Origin: Lepidurus packardi
Taxonomy: Eukaryota; Arthropoda; Branchiopoda; Notostraca; Triopsidae
DNA length: 64,000 nt
Direction of reading: 5' to 3'
Assembly (NCBI GenBank): GCA_023053545.1
Contig: JAKZAN010000004.1
Span: 5,332,001 to 5,396,000 of the forward strand
Shown: one piece after another, positions 35,886 through 49,625 of the stretch
Layout of the letters: every line of letters begins with the position of its first letter
How positions within the stretch are numbered: the first letter of the stretch is position 1
Translations under genes and position numbers: made by a program
The notes under the pieces: generated by a model
The model's input: only the letters and a program-made list of their open reading frames with translations
Databases searched by the model: none
What the model was told of the DNA's origin: nothing

Positions 35886-37769
35886 TCTGCGGTTTAAGCT
35901 TCTCTTTCATTCCCTTCTTTCGTGTCCAAACCGAACCGAATTCCTAAAACTTGTTCAGAGTAAGCTGAAGATATAAAAAAATATTGATAGCATTTTCCTT
36001 TTATTCCCTTTGAACTATTTTAGTGTACTTATGGTAAACTGTACTGTTTCTATATTGACTAGTTACTAAATGCACCATATTTTAAGAACAAAAGTGACTT
36101 TAAGGGTAAAATTTTGTAGAATGTTTAGAGCTAAGTGAACCATCTTGACTTGGTCTGAACGCGCTTTAGAAGTCCGGTTGGTTTTGACTTGAAAGAAGGA
36201 AATGAAAGAGAAGTGTAAACCCGCATGGCCAGTAAAATCTAAAAAAAATAATTGGATAAGCAATCTCTAGGGTATCCATCGAGTAGTTTTGTTTGGACAC
36301 CATAGTAGAAAAAAGTTTGTATGAAGAATAATTAACGCCAAGAATTTTCAGGTTTTTCAAACAATTTTTCGTTTCCATGTGTGCCAGTATACACAGCAAG
36401 AAGATCACACGCGAGCTAGAAATAGGTAAATGTACAGCGTTTGCAAAAATCACGGTGCTTCACTCAAACAGCAAGGTTTTTTTTTACTACCGGAGGCAAT
36501 GGTGAATTTAGTCTCCGTCCGTAGATTAAAGAAAAAATGGCTCCACTTGCACAAATGACGCCAAGTCTTAAAAAAATCAAACGAACAAGGAAGAGAGAGT
36601 TTATGTCCCCACCCTATTTCTTGTTTTGTTTTTGGTCTTCACAGCAAATAGTCGGGAGTCTTATGTAACACTACAACTACAACCGAACTGTACACAATAG
36701 ACATAAAAATTCACACGAATAGGGAATTAAAGCTCCAGCGCAAGGACAAGTCAAAATTAGCCTCTGCCACGTTTCTTCGAGGTAAACTTTATACGAGGGC
36801 ACCCGACTATCAACTGATGGTGTAAAAAAAAACAAAAAAAAAACACAACGACTATAAAGATTATTCGCTCCGTTTTGAAACTTGCGCCCTCAAGTGGGTG
36901 GCAACGGTTTATGGAGCTGAAAAATCGTCCATCGATCAAAGATTGGAATGTTATGTATGAAAATCTGACCCAAAATTCACTGTCCAGAAGATTGCTGACT
37001 TGCAAAAATTGACAAGGATATACAAAGAACAAATTTCTACCGAAATAGCGACCAGGCACCCTAGTTTGGAATTTTCTTCAGGACAATTAGCACTGCAAAC
37101 CCTTAATTATAGAACTGAACTTATATGCCCAACCAGGAAATAATGCATGTCTGTACACACTACAAGTAACAACATTACACTCGAAAAACGCTTTTGTGAA
37201 AGGACGGTCTTCAAAATTTCTTACTACGAATAAAAGTACTATAGCAAAAAGTTTAAGCTGGAGTTCTTTTCAAGTAAAAAAATTCCCACTCCTGACATTT
37301 CTCGTTTTGCATCTTTGGAATAATTGCAAATGACTAAGTAAACCGAAGGTATTTTGCAAAGACGGAGATCTTGGGAATGTCTTTTCTTTCTTTTTACGTT
37401 CACGTTTGTTTTGCCAGTTGAGGACAATGGCCTCGCTCGCGTGACTTTAACTAAGCACAAAAAAATCCACCACATCCATCCATTTTCATGTTCCAAAACC
37501 GAGATCAACGAGGAGTGTATGTAACGGGGTAGGGGGGAATGTACGTCGTAAATACAATTAGCGCTTCCTTCTTGGGTAACCAGGCTTTTTGCTCCTTATC
37601 CTTCGACTTTCCAGAGGACCGAATACCCTCCACAACCCAAGCTAAAACACCTTTAAAGAAAAGAAAAATGGGAAAATTAGTCTCATATTAAGTACTCGTA
37701 CAAATGGAAAGATTCCTATAAAACCGAAACGAAATAACGCACCTTTTTGGAATGTGTTTATATCGCCAA
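35886..37769. other. probable 3'UTR and flank of the zinc-finger gene
   Basis: No conserved coding segment on either strand. AT-rich sequence with several homopolymers, consistent with a long 3'UTR of the minus-strand zinc-finger gene, but its 3' end was not located. Confidence 0.4.
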
Positions 37770-40700
37770 CTAATGCATAATGGCATCACCCTCTTCGTCC
37801 GCTAGCAAAGAAGTGGTGGGTGATGTGGTTCGACTGCCCGAACTACCCCCTTCGCTGCCCCCGCAGTAATGCTGGTGCTTGGAATCTTGGTGTTTCTTGA
37901 GATTATCGGAGGAGGAAAAGGTGGAGGAGGGGCACAGGTCGCATTTGTAGGGGCGATCTGGTACACTGCGTGCTGCTGACGCATAGTCGTTATTGTTGCC
38001 ATGCTTGCGAAGTAAATGCCGGTCGCAGTTGGATTTGGTCGTAAACCATAGTGGACATTGTGGACACTTGAACGGTTTCTGGCCAGTGTGAGTCAGAATG
38101 TGTCTCCGTAACGAGGACGTCCAGGGAAACTTGCGTGCGCAAAAGGGACACGCCACGCGATGCGGCGCCGAGGAGTACGCACTCTTCTTTTTGGGCGGTT
38201 TGGAGCTGTCCTGTTCGCCTCGATGACTGGTACTTTCATCCGAACCCGAGTGCTCGCTACTCGTACATTCCGTGTCTTCCGCACCCGTATCATGCTCGCC
38301 GCTCTCTTCGCCCATTTCCTCGCTGCTCCTCTGAAAGTAGTGCTGGAAATTATGGGCCACGGCATTGATAAGTAGTTTGTCCACACTCGCCAAGTCCTCC
38401 TCTCGGTGCGAACCGCCGGAACTGGGTTGTTTAGGGTGCGGTACCGTGCTGGAGACCACCACCGTGGTTGACGACGCCACTGTTTCCTTCTCTTCGTCAA
38501 TTACTAATTCGCCGTCTTCTTCCGGTTCCTCTTCGTCATCATCTTCCATGTCGTCGTGTTTCTTTTCCTCCTCTTTGATGTGTTCCCGCTTCATTTTCAA
38601 CTGCTGGGTAATCGCTTGACGAACCTGGTCCGAGATGGCTATTTTGGTATTAGCCACGACGGCTGACGACGATTCCTTTCGAGAGACTTCGGTAGACGAC
38701 GAGGAATCGGGGGTCATTTCCAGCAAACTGGCTGGCGCCGCAGCCAGTCTCCGAGCGCCTCGTGGACGGGTGGTCCAGACGTCGGGATGTTGCTGTTTGA
38801 TGTGTCGTTCCATGTTGGATCGGAGCGTGAACCGGGCGGTGCAGTGTTCGCAGCCGAAAGGTCGCTCAGTGCGGTATCTGCGCTGCTTTTGCTTCTTCAT
38901 GAGGACGCCATTCTTGATGACCATCTTGACGGGCCCGTTCTTGTCATCGTCCTCCCCCGCTCGGCTCTTAATGTGACTTTTGGGGTTGGACGCGGAAACG
39001 GACAACTGCGAGTGGGAGTTAGCGACGGGAGTGGAATGAATCACATTGGCGGAGCTAACTGGCATCAACAGTCCACTCTCGGTAGCCATTTGGTGCTGCT
39101 GAGCTTGTCTGAGCACGTCGTGGTGGGCCGCAGCCAAGGCTAAAGCCGACAAGTCCAAGTTGGCCGGGTAGCGCGAGTTCTCTTCGCTGCTCGTCTTGGC
39201 TTCGAGGCCCGCGAAGGGCGAGGGATTGTAGAAGAACGGTAGCTGGTGGTGTCCAAAAGGAGACGCGAAATACGGCAACGAGGGCATGAACAGCGACGAC
39301 GGGGTTAAGCCGGAAGGCGGCGAGATGTGTAACGGAGTTTGGGAGCTGGCGGGCGCCGAGGCCGTTTCGTTAACCGACGTAGGCTGACTGGAGTAATGCG
39401 ACGAAGGGGTTTTCGGTGGTGGACAGCTTTTAGCTTGGCGTTTTTTACTCAAATCCAGGACGTCTACGGTCAAATCCAACGGCGCGTCCTGGAAATCCTC
39501 TTCTTCCTCGTTCAAATCCTCTTCTTCCTCCTCAAGTTCTTGACGTTCTCGACGGCGCAATTGACGAACTTCCTCCATGTCTTCTTCATCTTCGTCGTCA
39601 TACTGTGTTGCTCGCGACTGTTGTTGCTGGAATTCGTTGGCGAGGGAGAAGGCATGCATGAGCGACGAGAATGGGTGGGGACGCTGGTCGTCGGACGAGG
39701 GTAAGAAGCCGCTGCTGCCCAGGTCGTCGGATTTGTTGCTGCGGCTGTAGCGATACTCGGGCGACACCGAGGACGCCGGTTTGTTGATGAGCGTGGAATC
39801 TTCGTTGGCGTGGTAGATGATGGCGGCTTTGAGCATGTCGCGGGTGTTTTGCCCGTGCCGATTGCGCAAGTGCCGCTCACAATTGGCTTTGGTTGTGAAG
39901 GCAAACTGACAGAGTTTGCACTCGTACGGTCTCTCGCCGTTATGCGTGCGCATGTGCCGGATGAGCGCGCCTTTATCCGAGCTAACGACCGGACACAGAT
40001 TGCAGCGATACGGCGGGTGAGTCAGGTGGACGCGATTATGGCCTTTGAGGGCGCGGAGATTGGGGAACATGGCCGTACATAGCTTGCACGGGAATTCGCC
40101 GCGCATCTTCATCTCGCGCAAGTGAGCGGAAAAGGGGTCGTCTTCTTCGTGACTGAGCAGGTCGTCTTCAATTTTCTGGGCGCTGAGGGACAACATGGCC
40201 GGGGACATCGGGGGTTGCGGGGTCCAGCCATTCGCTGAGCGGTTCGAGCCATTCAATGAACCCGGATGGGGGGACTGGCCCAGTTGCAAGTCCAAAACGG
40301 AGAAAAATGCTTCTTTGGACGACCTTTCGGCGGCTGAGCAGCTGCGCAAGCATTCGATCTCGGCTTCGTCATCTTCCTCGTACTTGTGGACTATTGACTT
40401 TGGGGGTTGTCGCAGGTCCAAGCTGGCGGAAAACTCGTCGTCGCTCGACTGGCGCTTTCGGCGTTTGCCGGTCGATGAAGCCTCGGAAAGGTAACTGGAA
40501 TGACTATGATCCGAGTCGTTATCTGACTCGTTGTTGTGCTGCTGATGGTGGATGGGGGTAGGAGGCGCGGTAGCAGAGGATGACTGCTCTTTGAGGGCAG
40601 CGCAATGCGTACGCGTATGTCGGTGCATGTTCCCGTTGGTGTTGAAAGCAGCCCCACAGTGCTTGCATTTGAAAGGTCGCTCGCCGGAATGCACGAGCAT

Positions 40701-43332
40701 ATGACGGTCCAAGGAACTGCCCGAGCTCAGAAGTTTCCCGCAAAGCGGACAAGCATGGGAACGTGGCGAGCCGGAGGTGCCTGAGAGGGACGACGCATCG
40801 TCTCCATCGTTGCTATAATGTGGGTCTGAATCGGGAGTTCCCCGTCGAGAACCTGAATCTGACACAACCGACTGTTGATCCATCGAAACAGCTACGGATT
40901 TCATTTCCGCCAAATCCTCACGAGGAGTGACTGCCACAGCCACCTGTTATGCAACGAGAAAAACAAAAAGAGGCGCACATATTAGTACAAATTGCACACA
41001 CAAGTACATATCCATGGCGTAGCTGAAATTGCGCCACGTTCCCGAGTTTCTAACCCGCACTACCACATGTAGGATTCTTGAGGAAAAGGGCTTACCTGGT
41101 GCTTGATAACACGCAAAGCTTTGCGTTTGCGGGCACCCACTAACGCCGAGGTTGTGTTTGTGGGAGTTGTAGTATTGGCTGTCATATTGACCGTAACGGT
41201 TGAAGTAGTTTCCGGACGCATATTGTCGGGATCCACAATGTTTGCAGCATCAAACGCTCTAGGCGGGCTATCGCACTCTGTAAGTACAAGTCAATAAGAC
41301 AATACAATCTCAATTCGTTAACATAAACACGTTCATCGTAGGTCCGTACTCAGAACTTAGATAAACGCTCCGAAAACCGTAAATTTTAATAAAGTAATGT
41401 TAGATTAACTACAAAAAGTTAATTACGTTCTGTGTAGCACACTCTTAATCCACACATTCTTTAACGAAAAACAAATCACTTGAAACTTTGGTCGCACACG
41501 ATAAAAACAAAAACTGAGACGTTTCTGACTATGAAATAGGATCAACGTAGTGACTCATCCCAAACACGTCTTTACTCCACGGGGATCAGGTAGTGTCTGA
41601 CTTGTAAAGACTGACTAATTCGAACGTTAAGGGCGAGTCTCAACCTGGGCAGCCGAAAACGGGAGAGTGCCGTAGACAAACCCCCCAACCTCTCGGACAG
41701 GCCAAACCTCCTCCTCGGCTAAGATAGGAAAAGGGAAAGAGGGAAATGTGCAGCGGTTGTGCCCTGACGCAGTACCGAGGAAGCTCAAATGACGTCAGGC
41801 GGACCTTTGATTTTATTGTTGAAGAAAAGCAAGAGGTTGAAGGGAACGGAAGTGATGCAAATGGGAAGACGGAGGTGCAAAAAAGGGAGGAGCTTAGGGA
41901 ATTTTTGGCGTTTTGCTTTCTTCTTACCAGATAGCGAATCTTTTGTGTCTTTTACTAAATGCCCCTTTACTTGTACCTTGATCGCTCTCGGTTAGTTAAT
42001 CGTCAAATTTATAAAATGCATTAAAGATCAGGAAGACGTGGGCGTAATTGCCACCACACCAGTTTCCTTTGATCCCCTATCTGGCTCCTCGATGCACGCA
42101 GGAAAAAACGCAAATGAACAACGGTGGTTTTCCGTAACGAATCTGTTCGCCACAAATCCGCGTTTCCTTCTGATATGGAGATAGCTATAAATACAAATTT
42201 TATAACTCACACACATCGGCAATGACTGTACCGTTTACGTATCCTTTAAATTCAGAATGTTTTACGGGGAATTTTCATTCGCCGATTAAAGAATTTCCCG
42301 TAAAATTCCTAATCTAGATTTAGCCGTAAGAACTTCCTGTAAGGCAGATAATAATGCAGTTTGCACATCTCGTGGTGGGGGGATTCTAGAATTGCGTGAG
42401 AGCTTGCCTCATTGGGCATCACACAGGTGCATGCCATGGGATCTGAATCATCTTCGTCGTCACCTTTCACGACTTGAGTGCGTTGCTGATAAAAAAAAAA
42501 CCCGGCTCCGAGGAAACTGGGATGTTTAAAGCAAGCCGGTTGGGCAGGTTTATCTCCCCTTTTGCTTGCTCACACGCATAAGAACACAAATACAGGACAC
42601 AGTCCACACCACGCCTTGACCACCCCAAAGAAAAAAGGTCGTTCATTTGCATAAGATTTTCCTTCCGGTGCCATGATGTGGTCCCACATCCGACTTGAGA
42701 CACAGGCATACAGAGCGAAGGAAATTTACCTGCTTTCACGTCTCGACGGTTTGGATTTCCCTTTCTTAAACACCTCGACACTAAAGGATCTCTTAGCTGC
42801 TGCATAACTAACATGTCTAACCAAAGAGACGATGCCAAATTCCACGCGTGTCTCACCCCATATTTATTCCTCTGACTTAATTTCCTCTTACGGACGTCCA
42901 CAAGTAGAAGAAAAAACAAAAGTAAGAGCAACAGAGTCGGATTTTTGGCGGATCAACTTCAGCGCATAACTACACATGTACTTGACGTCAGGTTTTTGGA
43001 AGGCCAAGACGCCACATCACGTCATCCCTAGGTGCATTTTCTTTTTGGATAAACATATAGATAAAAAACGGATGACTTGCGGTGTAAAATGACAATGATC
43101 CATTTCCAAGTTTGTTGGAATTACTCACATACAACCTGAGACTTGAAAAGTACACCGCATCACTACGGAAACAGTTCAAGAAAGAAAGAGCTCTCGAGGA
43201 GGAAACAATGATAATATTTAATGGAAGGGCATCGTTAACGCATTTTTTACCTGCTGTGCGTGAATGGACGTGGTCCATCGGCAAGGCCATGTCACTGTGC
43301 CCTGGAGAATGCACGGATGTGATGCGCATCAT
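37770..43332 (-). CDS. RREB1: RREB1/hindsight-like C2H2 zinc-finger transcription factor
   Basis: Nuclear DNA-binding repressor/activator; relatives are vertebrate RREB1 and Drosophila hindsight (pebbled). Minus-strand exons 43251-43332 (tentative), 41096-41277 and 37770-40943 give 1145 residues. Nine C2H2 fingers lie in four groups: two near residues 153-200 ([20 protein letters not shown], then [17 protein letters not shown]), three central ([54 protein letters not shown]), one [17 protein letters not shown], and three C-terminal ([52 protein letters not shown]). [14 protein letters not shown] carries CtBP-binding-like motifs after an acidic coiled segment. The proposed first exon starts [12 protein letters not shown], has an upstream in-frame stop and the phase fits, but the 1.97-kb intron and lack of conservation leave it uncertain. 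The two downstream exons are firm. Confidence 0.88.
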
Positions 43333-46248
43333 TAGGCGTCAATCACCTGTAAATGGATAAAACGACCCAAAACACTTCATTAGAACACTCACATAGTTTC
43401 TTCTCGCAATAGCTTCTTCACATTCAATAACCCTCAGGTAAAACACACACAAACAACTTGACCTAATAGATGATCCATCAGATTTGTGCGATAAATCAAA
43501 AGAGGATTGTTAGCGAGTTAGTGTTATTATTTGCTTGTTTCTTTTTCCTTTGTAGCTTTAACGTTTTTCCAGGTGCTCAAATGAGCTGAAACCCGTACTA
43601 CGGGAATCGTTTTACTACATAAATCGGCTGAGGTCTAGCACAGTCTAAGTCCGGCTAAGCTCACTTGATAACATCCAAGTAATATATGATTATTTTCGGG
43701 TTTAGTGATCAAAAGATTTGGAAAATTAAACTATTTTCCATTTATATTTACCACGGTAATGTACTCTTAGCCCTATAGAGTGATAGTGCAACACAAAAGA
43801 TGTGCATGGTATTCTTAAAGCCAAAGGGTAATACTAAGAAACAGCATTCCCCTACGCATGCAACATATCGAACCTCCCCCCTCGCCAGCCTAATCTCGCC
43901 AATAATCCTTTGCAGACGATTAGGTATGATACTAGGTATATATAAAGGTCTCCAAAATGTTTGTTTCCCTGTAGTTTTTAGCTTATAGAAAAGTTAGTCC
44001 TTTCCAATTCTGGAGCCTACCACACCGATCAACAATGCTTTCAACCCCCAAACTGATACAACACCACCAGATAAGAGTTGAGCATGGGGCAACCAGCACG
44101 TAGCACGTAGGCAAGAGGCCACATTTGGGTTGAACTTGATCCTTTTCTGGGAAATCTCACCTGCCTTTTAATGACGCGTCGATTGCTCTCGCTTGTGGAT
44201 TCGATGCCTGACGTGAAATTTCCAGATAGAACATCCGCTCGACACTGCGATGCCAGATCGCGATACTGTACTACTCGGCTCCAAGCCTTAAAAATGTTGT
44301 CTGACTCACACACGAACGAGACTGGTCTCTTAGCAAATGGAAACTTAGTGTATCCTTCTCTTTGGGATTTTCTTCAAAAAATGCACCCGAAACTGTAAAG
44401 ACAACCAACCGCTTGTCTTGGATGAATAGAACGAACTGACCGGCCCCAGATACACAGAAACACAATGCCACAAGGATGCCCCAAACTTGCGCAAGATTTC
44501 CGCCAGGCAAGAAAGGCTTCGTACTGGACTGGTCATCTGATGCTAAAAAGAACCACTCTCTCCATTATCCGAGGCAAGCTTTGGGTTGAAGGATCTCCCT
44601 AATTGGTTCATGATTCTTCAGGGAGTTTGCTGGCTCTTTCGTTAGAATTATATAACACGTAGCTGTTTGACCCGCCCTTCACTTCCCTCTCAAGCTGCAG
44701 AAAAGTTCAGCATGCTCCTAGAACTAGGCGAAGAATTTCGCAGAACTTACCTTGTCACGCATTGCTGTTTTCCTAGCTATTTAATTACACTAATGGTGTT
44801 ACCGATTTCTAGAATTTTCTCTCTTTCACCGTTTTATACCCTCTACACCTGACTGGGGCTCTTCGTAAGCAAAGGGTGCTAAACACACAACACAAGGCCA
44901 TTTGACTGACTAAAAAGCGTAGATCCGGATTAGGGGCTTAAACAACAATCAGATTTCTGATTTCTACAGCCAAAGAAATCAATTCCACCTGAAAACTCCC
45001 CAATATCCCGCATCACTTCATCCGAAAAATGACTCGAGCGGTTTGATCAATACCTAAAGTTGTCCCCGCAGTGGTAGTTGTCATGCCAACTTGCTTTTAA
45101 CATCCTCTTTTTTTCCCCACCTCATCCTTGTCTCCTTTCCTACATCACCTAATTTTAGTCTAAAATCTGCACCTTAATTACTGGCATATTTTTATATCTT
45201 TTTTTTTAGTTCCTTCGAAAAAGGAAAAGTGCCTCCAAACCCGCATGCACGATCCGTCCGTGCTTGCGCAAACGGGTCTCGAACCAGCAGACGAATCGAA
45301 ACTCGCACACATGTTTCCTTTCCTTGAGTACAAGCATCTCATGCGCAGTAAGGTACCTCGGAACCAAAGATTCTCCCGATTCCTGGATAAAGTTTTGACG
45401 CAGACAGGCAAAGGTGGCAAGGGGGGGGGGGACGAATCAATAACTTTCCCACCTTGGACTGACTACTACAGTATCACATAAAAAAATAAAATAAAAAGTG
45501 GTGCATACTCATTGGGGATGGTTTAGATGGGTCATGCGCCTGCTCTCTCTCTCTCCTCTTTCTCGCTCTGTCGCTGTGATAGTCGCTCTCCTACACACGC
45601 TCACCTGTTTCGTGCTTTTTCCCCAGCATAGGTCAGCATTAACCCCTCCCTGTCCCCCTTTCACCCCTTCGTGTTTCACCTGTGTCCCTTGGTTGTTGCC
45701 CCTGCCTGCCTTTAGCCCTCCTGCCAAGGCGTCAGTCCGATAAAGTCGCCCTTTTATTATTCAGAGACCCTGACAAATGGGCCGGAATAATTCCTCTTTA
45801 CTCCCTTCTCTCTCTTTCTCTCTCTCTCTTAACTCTCTCTGCGCCTTTCTGGAACGGTGGGACCGGACGCCCAGGAAATGTTACTATATATATATACATG
45901 TTAGCGTGTAATACACCGCGGGTCGTGTTAGCGCGGTCGTCGCCATGGCAACGGGGCACCTCTGCCTCCAAAACACAACACAACACCTCGGATGTGCGAC
46001 TAAAGGTGCCGGTCAATTTCCAGCACCCCTTGAACTGAATATACGTACGCTACATACATAATGTACCTGAGCACTTTGCTTTGCGATTCGGCTTCCCCAC
46101 TTTATACAGGTGACTTGTTAGCCACGATTTTCCCACCGAACGAAAACCCCCCATTTGTTAACAATCATATCACACAACTCTCACTCTCTGTCTCTTTATC
46201 TACTCTTAGCCATTATATTACTTCCCAACATTGAAATTTGAAGAAAAG
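43333..46248. other. gene-poor flank upstream of the zinc-finger gene, part 1
   Basis: No recognisable protein or RNA gene. Contains CT-rich simple repeats (45541-45570, 45808-45840) and a G10 run (45421-45430). Probably 5' regulatory sequence of the RREB1-like gene, by position only. Confidence 0.4.
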
Positions 46249-46367
46249 TTAGGCTTGACTTCAAACAACAATGAAACTTCAAGATAAATCAGACATTTTT
46301 CAAAACAACAATCAACTTCAGGAACATTAGACTTGTTCTAAACAACAATGAAACTTGAAAAAGCGTT
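46249..46367. repeat. degenerate tandem repeat of about 40 bp, three units
   Basis: Each unit contains TTAGACTTG-like or TCAGACATT-like sequence, then AAACAACAATGAAACTT or AAACAACAATCAACTT. Confidence 0.6.
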
Positions 46368-49300
46368 AAACAAAATAACGTTCAAAAATCGCAGAAAATG
46401 AAAGTCCGCTCCACATCTTCATGTTTGAAGGTTTCTATCTATGGATGTTCTTTTTATATGTTAACGGGAAGAAGAAAGTAATATTTAAGAAGGGGGGGGG
46501 GGGACCAGGTTAAGTCTAAAGCGAAAGGGGGAAAGCGCGTCTTTTTCATTGAAGCAAGGTGGATATCTTTCCCCAGCGCGGCTTCTCTTGGATCCCCGCG
46601 CCGAGCAGATGTCGATGGCGATGCTGCCGGCTTTTCTGTTTGCATATAAAAGTTGTGGGGTACGTCGGAGCAGGCGAAAAAGAAAAGCACATGTATACTC
46701 TCCTTCAGAGGCCCAAACCACCCGAACCGTCTTGAGACCGGCGAAGGTTTATTCAAAGGTGGAAGGTAAAGGTGTACTAATAATACCTCGAAGGAAAAGA
46801 AGAAAGGGGGACCAGATGTATAGGCCAGATGCTGCATCTGCTGTGCCTAGGTAGTTAAGGTAAAAACTACCTCGCTCTCTCCTTTAAACGCCAACTCCCC
46901 CCCCCCCCCCCCCCCTTCCCTAACTCCCCACAGTTCTAATTCTTTATCATGAAGAAAAAGCATGTGGACGAAAAATGTAAGGCGTTGGAGTTGAGGGCGG
47001 TACCTCTTGTGCCGTAAGATAGTTGTTGCAGCTGCTCTCCTTCTTCCAAGACACGCTAAACGTTGCTCAGGTTACAATGCATTGCATAGAGACACACACA
47101 CATCTTCTATAAGACGCACACCTGGACTTTTATCCATTTTATCCAAAGGGGGGCGAAGGTTAGTCTACATGCAGCAGAGAAGGAAAGATGAGGACTGGTT
47201 TATAACAAGAGAGCCCACGGACGACGTCTTACTATCATGATGATATGGATGCTCGCAGATGACACGCCGCAGCTGCCTCCAAGAAAACGCAGGAATCGCC
47301 AAGCAGCTGCTGTGCACAATAAGACCAACCTCTCGACCACCACCTCTCTTCTTTACTTTTCCTTGGGATGGCGGGCATTTCTTTTTTTTTTCTTTTTTTT
47401 TTTGGGGGGGGGGGGGAGAGTGTTGGAACTCGGCCTCTATTGTTACACTCGGAGCACAAAGAGTCGGTTTTCCAGAGAAGCGAGAGAGAGATTCTTCTGG
47501 TTTCCCATCTTCCCCTCCTTTGCAAACAAAACCGAAGGGAGAAAACCTCAAGGGCGGTTGGGGTAAAGGGAAGTTCTTCGAGTCTGCAGAGATCCGCAGT
47601 TTTCTATTCGTTCAACGACTTGGCAAAGAAACGCGTACAAGAAACGGCAGGTGTGAAGCGTGCCCGTGAAGACGCAACCCCGCTATCTTGTATCTGTTAC
47701 CCTCTTGCAAGGGGTGGAATACCCTCCTTAATCCACAAGACGGGAAAATGTTCTATCAGAACTTTTTCGATAAAGCCGGGTGCACTAATATAGTCTGCAG
47801 TCCATAACGGGACAAAACAAGCATATAAAAAAAAATTACTGATAAGGATTCCTGTCCCCTCATTGCTGGCATAGTTTCGTTATGAATGAATAATAGGAGA
47901 TTAGATTCCAGAACGGAGAATGTCCACTTTAAAAAAAAAAAATAGAAATAAAAAAATCGGGTTGAGATATAACGGTAAGACGAGAGTCTTGTGTATATGT
48001 GGTCAAATTTGCGCTTCGGGTCCCGTGCTTGTGCAAATATCAGCGAGTGACTTTCAAAGGGGGGTGAGCGGGGATGCAAAAAGGGGGGAGGTCGTTAAAA
48101 TCAGCAAGAGAACGTCTTGTATTGTCTTGAGTTTTCGCGGAGTCTCCATCTTTAAGACCTGTTGACGCTTGCAAGCACAGCGCAGAGCGAGTTTTCCCCT
48201 TTCGGAAGAAAATCTCCATAGCGGCAGACAGCTTTTTCTGAAGGAGTTGCGAGTCGGCATACGTTATAAGGGAAAAACCGAAACTGTGTTTCCGGCATCA
48301 ATACTTGTAAAGGCACGAACTTGGGAAATTAGGCGTTTCGAATTTCCCGCTTTACACTATTTATGGTTGATGGAAGGCCGATATTTTTTCCTTTTTTAAA
48401 TTTTTTTGGGGCGAGTGAATAATCTTCCTGTCCCGAAATCAAATCTACAATAAAACCATATAACCAAATCCGTCTGGGCTCGAACTACAAATATGCTTAT
48501 CAGTCGCTCTACGATATAAAGTTGGTATGCGGAGGCGTTAAAAGTTTCCTTTTTTCTGTTTTTTTTTTTTTCGAATGCGTCAAGACAAACTCGGAACAGT
48601 GTGGCAAAGGAAGTGAAGTCATAGGACTCGGTATCTTTTTCCCGCTCTTTCCCTTCCACCCACCCCACTCCTATAAGACGTTCTTCATTTAGCTTCACGG
48701 GAAGTCGTATCGGCATTTCTATCTCTCAGCCCGGGAAAACTTCGTTAAGGTTTAATCTCCCTCCGAAATTTCACGAGAACTCTATCAATAGTCTATAGGT
48801 TGGGCCGCAATTATCTCATTGCATACATGGTCACCCTTCCCAAACATACTGTTGATCTAACAAAAGAGGGTTATGGTGACATATCTGGTTGTCGCCAAAC
48901 TTTTACCCTCGTTAGGGGGTCACCCACAAAAATACAGAAACAGGAGACTGAACACAAAAAAGGGCACGCCTCTTGAGTTAAGTCTAAACCTAAACCCTCC
49001 GCACACACAGGCACAAACCTTATTTGACACCCTCTTGGGTAGGGCAACAAAACAAAAAAAACGACATGAAAACATACGAGGGCAAAAAAAAAAAAAGGAC
49101 GAGTCGAGGGAGGGGGCGAGAATGGCATCTTTGAGAGTAACTTCTCCTCCCTCATCTTTCTGCTAGGGCGTGGTCACCTGTGTGTGTGTGTGTGCAGGCA
49201 GGGTGGGGTCCTCATCTTCATTACGGGAAGAGCACCCCATATTACGCGGCTCAGGTGATGAATGGAACGCTAACGGAGATGAGCTAACTGCTATACAGCA

Positions 49301-49452
49301 AGATGAATAGGAGAGAGGGAAATATTGCCTATTAAGCCTCCTATTTTCGTTCTTAAACCTTGGACTGGACGCCTATGAAGTTAAACTGGGCTTTTCCTAA
49401 GCAAATTGAAATGATGTTCCTAGAAGATTGCAACGATTGAAACTTGTGACTA
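46368..49452. other. gene-poor flank, part 2, with homopolymer tracts
   Basis: Long G or C tracts stand out: G12 near 46491-46502, C19 at 46897-46915 and T-runs next to G13 at 47380-47416; a (TG)n run is at 49177-49195. A tRNA-like fragment on the minus strand near 48463-48530 pairs poorly and is not called. No coding gene was recognised. Confidence 0.4.
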
Positions 49453-49520
49453 GAAAATATGACTCGAAAAATATGATACTCGAAAAATATGATACTCGAA
49501 AAATATGATACTCGAAAAAT
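49453..49520. repeat. 16-bp tandem repeat, about four copies
   Basis: The unit AAAAATATGATACTCG is repeated, with the first copy lacking ATA. Related TACTCGA or ATTCGAA words continue to about 49625 in AT-rich sequence. Confidence 0.8.
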
Positions 49521-49625
49521 AAACTAAAAATAATATTTGAAATAATAATACTGAATGAATAATACTCGATGAATTATACTAGAAAAATAATATTCGAAAA
49601 AATAATGCTCAAAATCATGACTCGA

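Noticed and set aside
38135-40561. Several plus-strand open frames opposite the zinc-finger exon
   Set aside because: Antisense shadows of a GC-rich 3.2-kb coding exon whose minus-strand frame has nine intact fingers.
46889-46915. Poly-C tract as an assembly gap filler
   Set aside because: Flanks are ordinary and similar G tracts occur nearby, so it is probably real, though its exact length is uncertain.
48463-48530. Minus-strand tRNA-like sequence with paired acceptor ends (ACCAACT / ATTTGGT) and GTTCGA
   Set aside because: The T-stem has two mismatches in five and the anticodon arm does not form; at most a decayed tRNA or SINE fragment.
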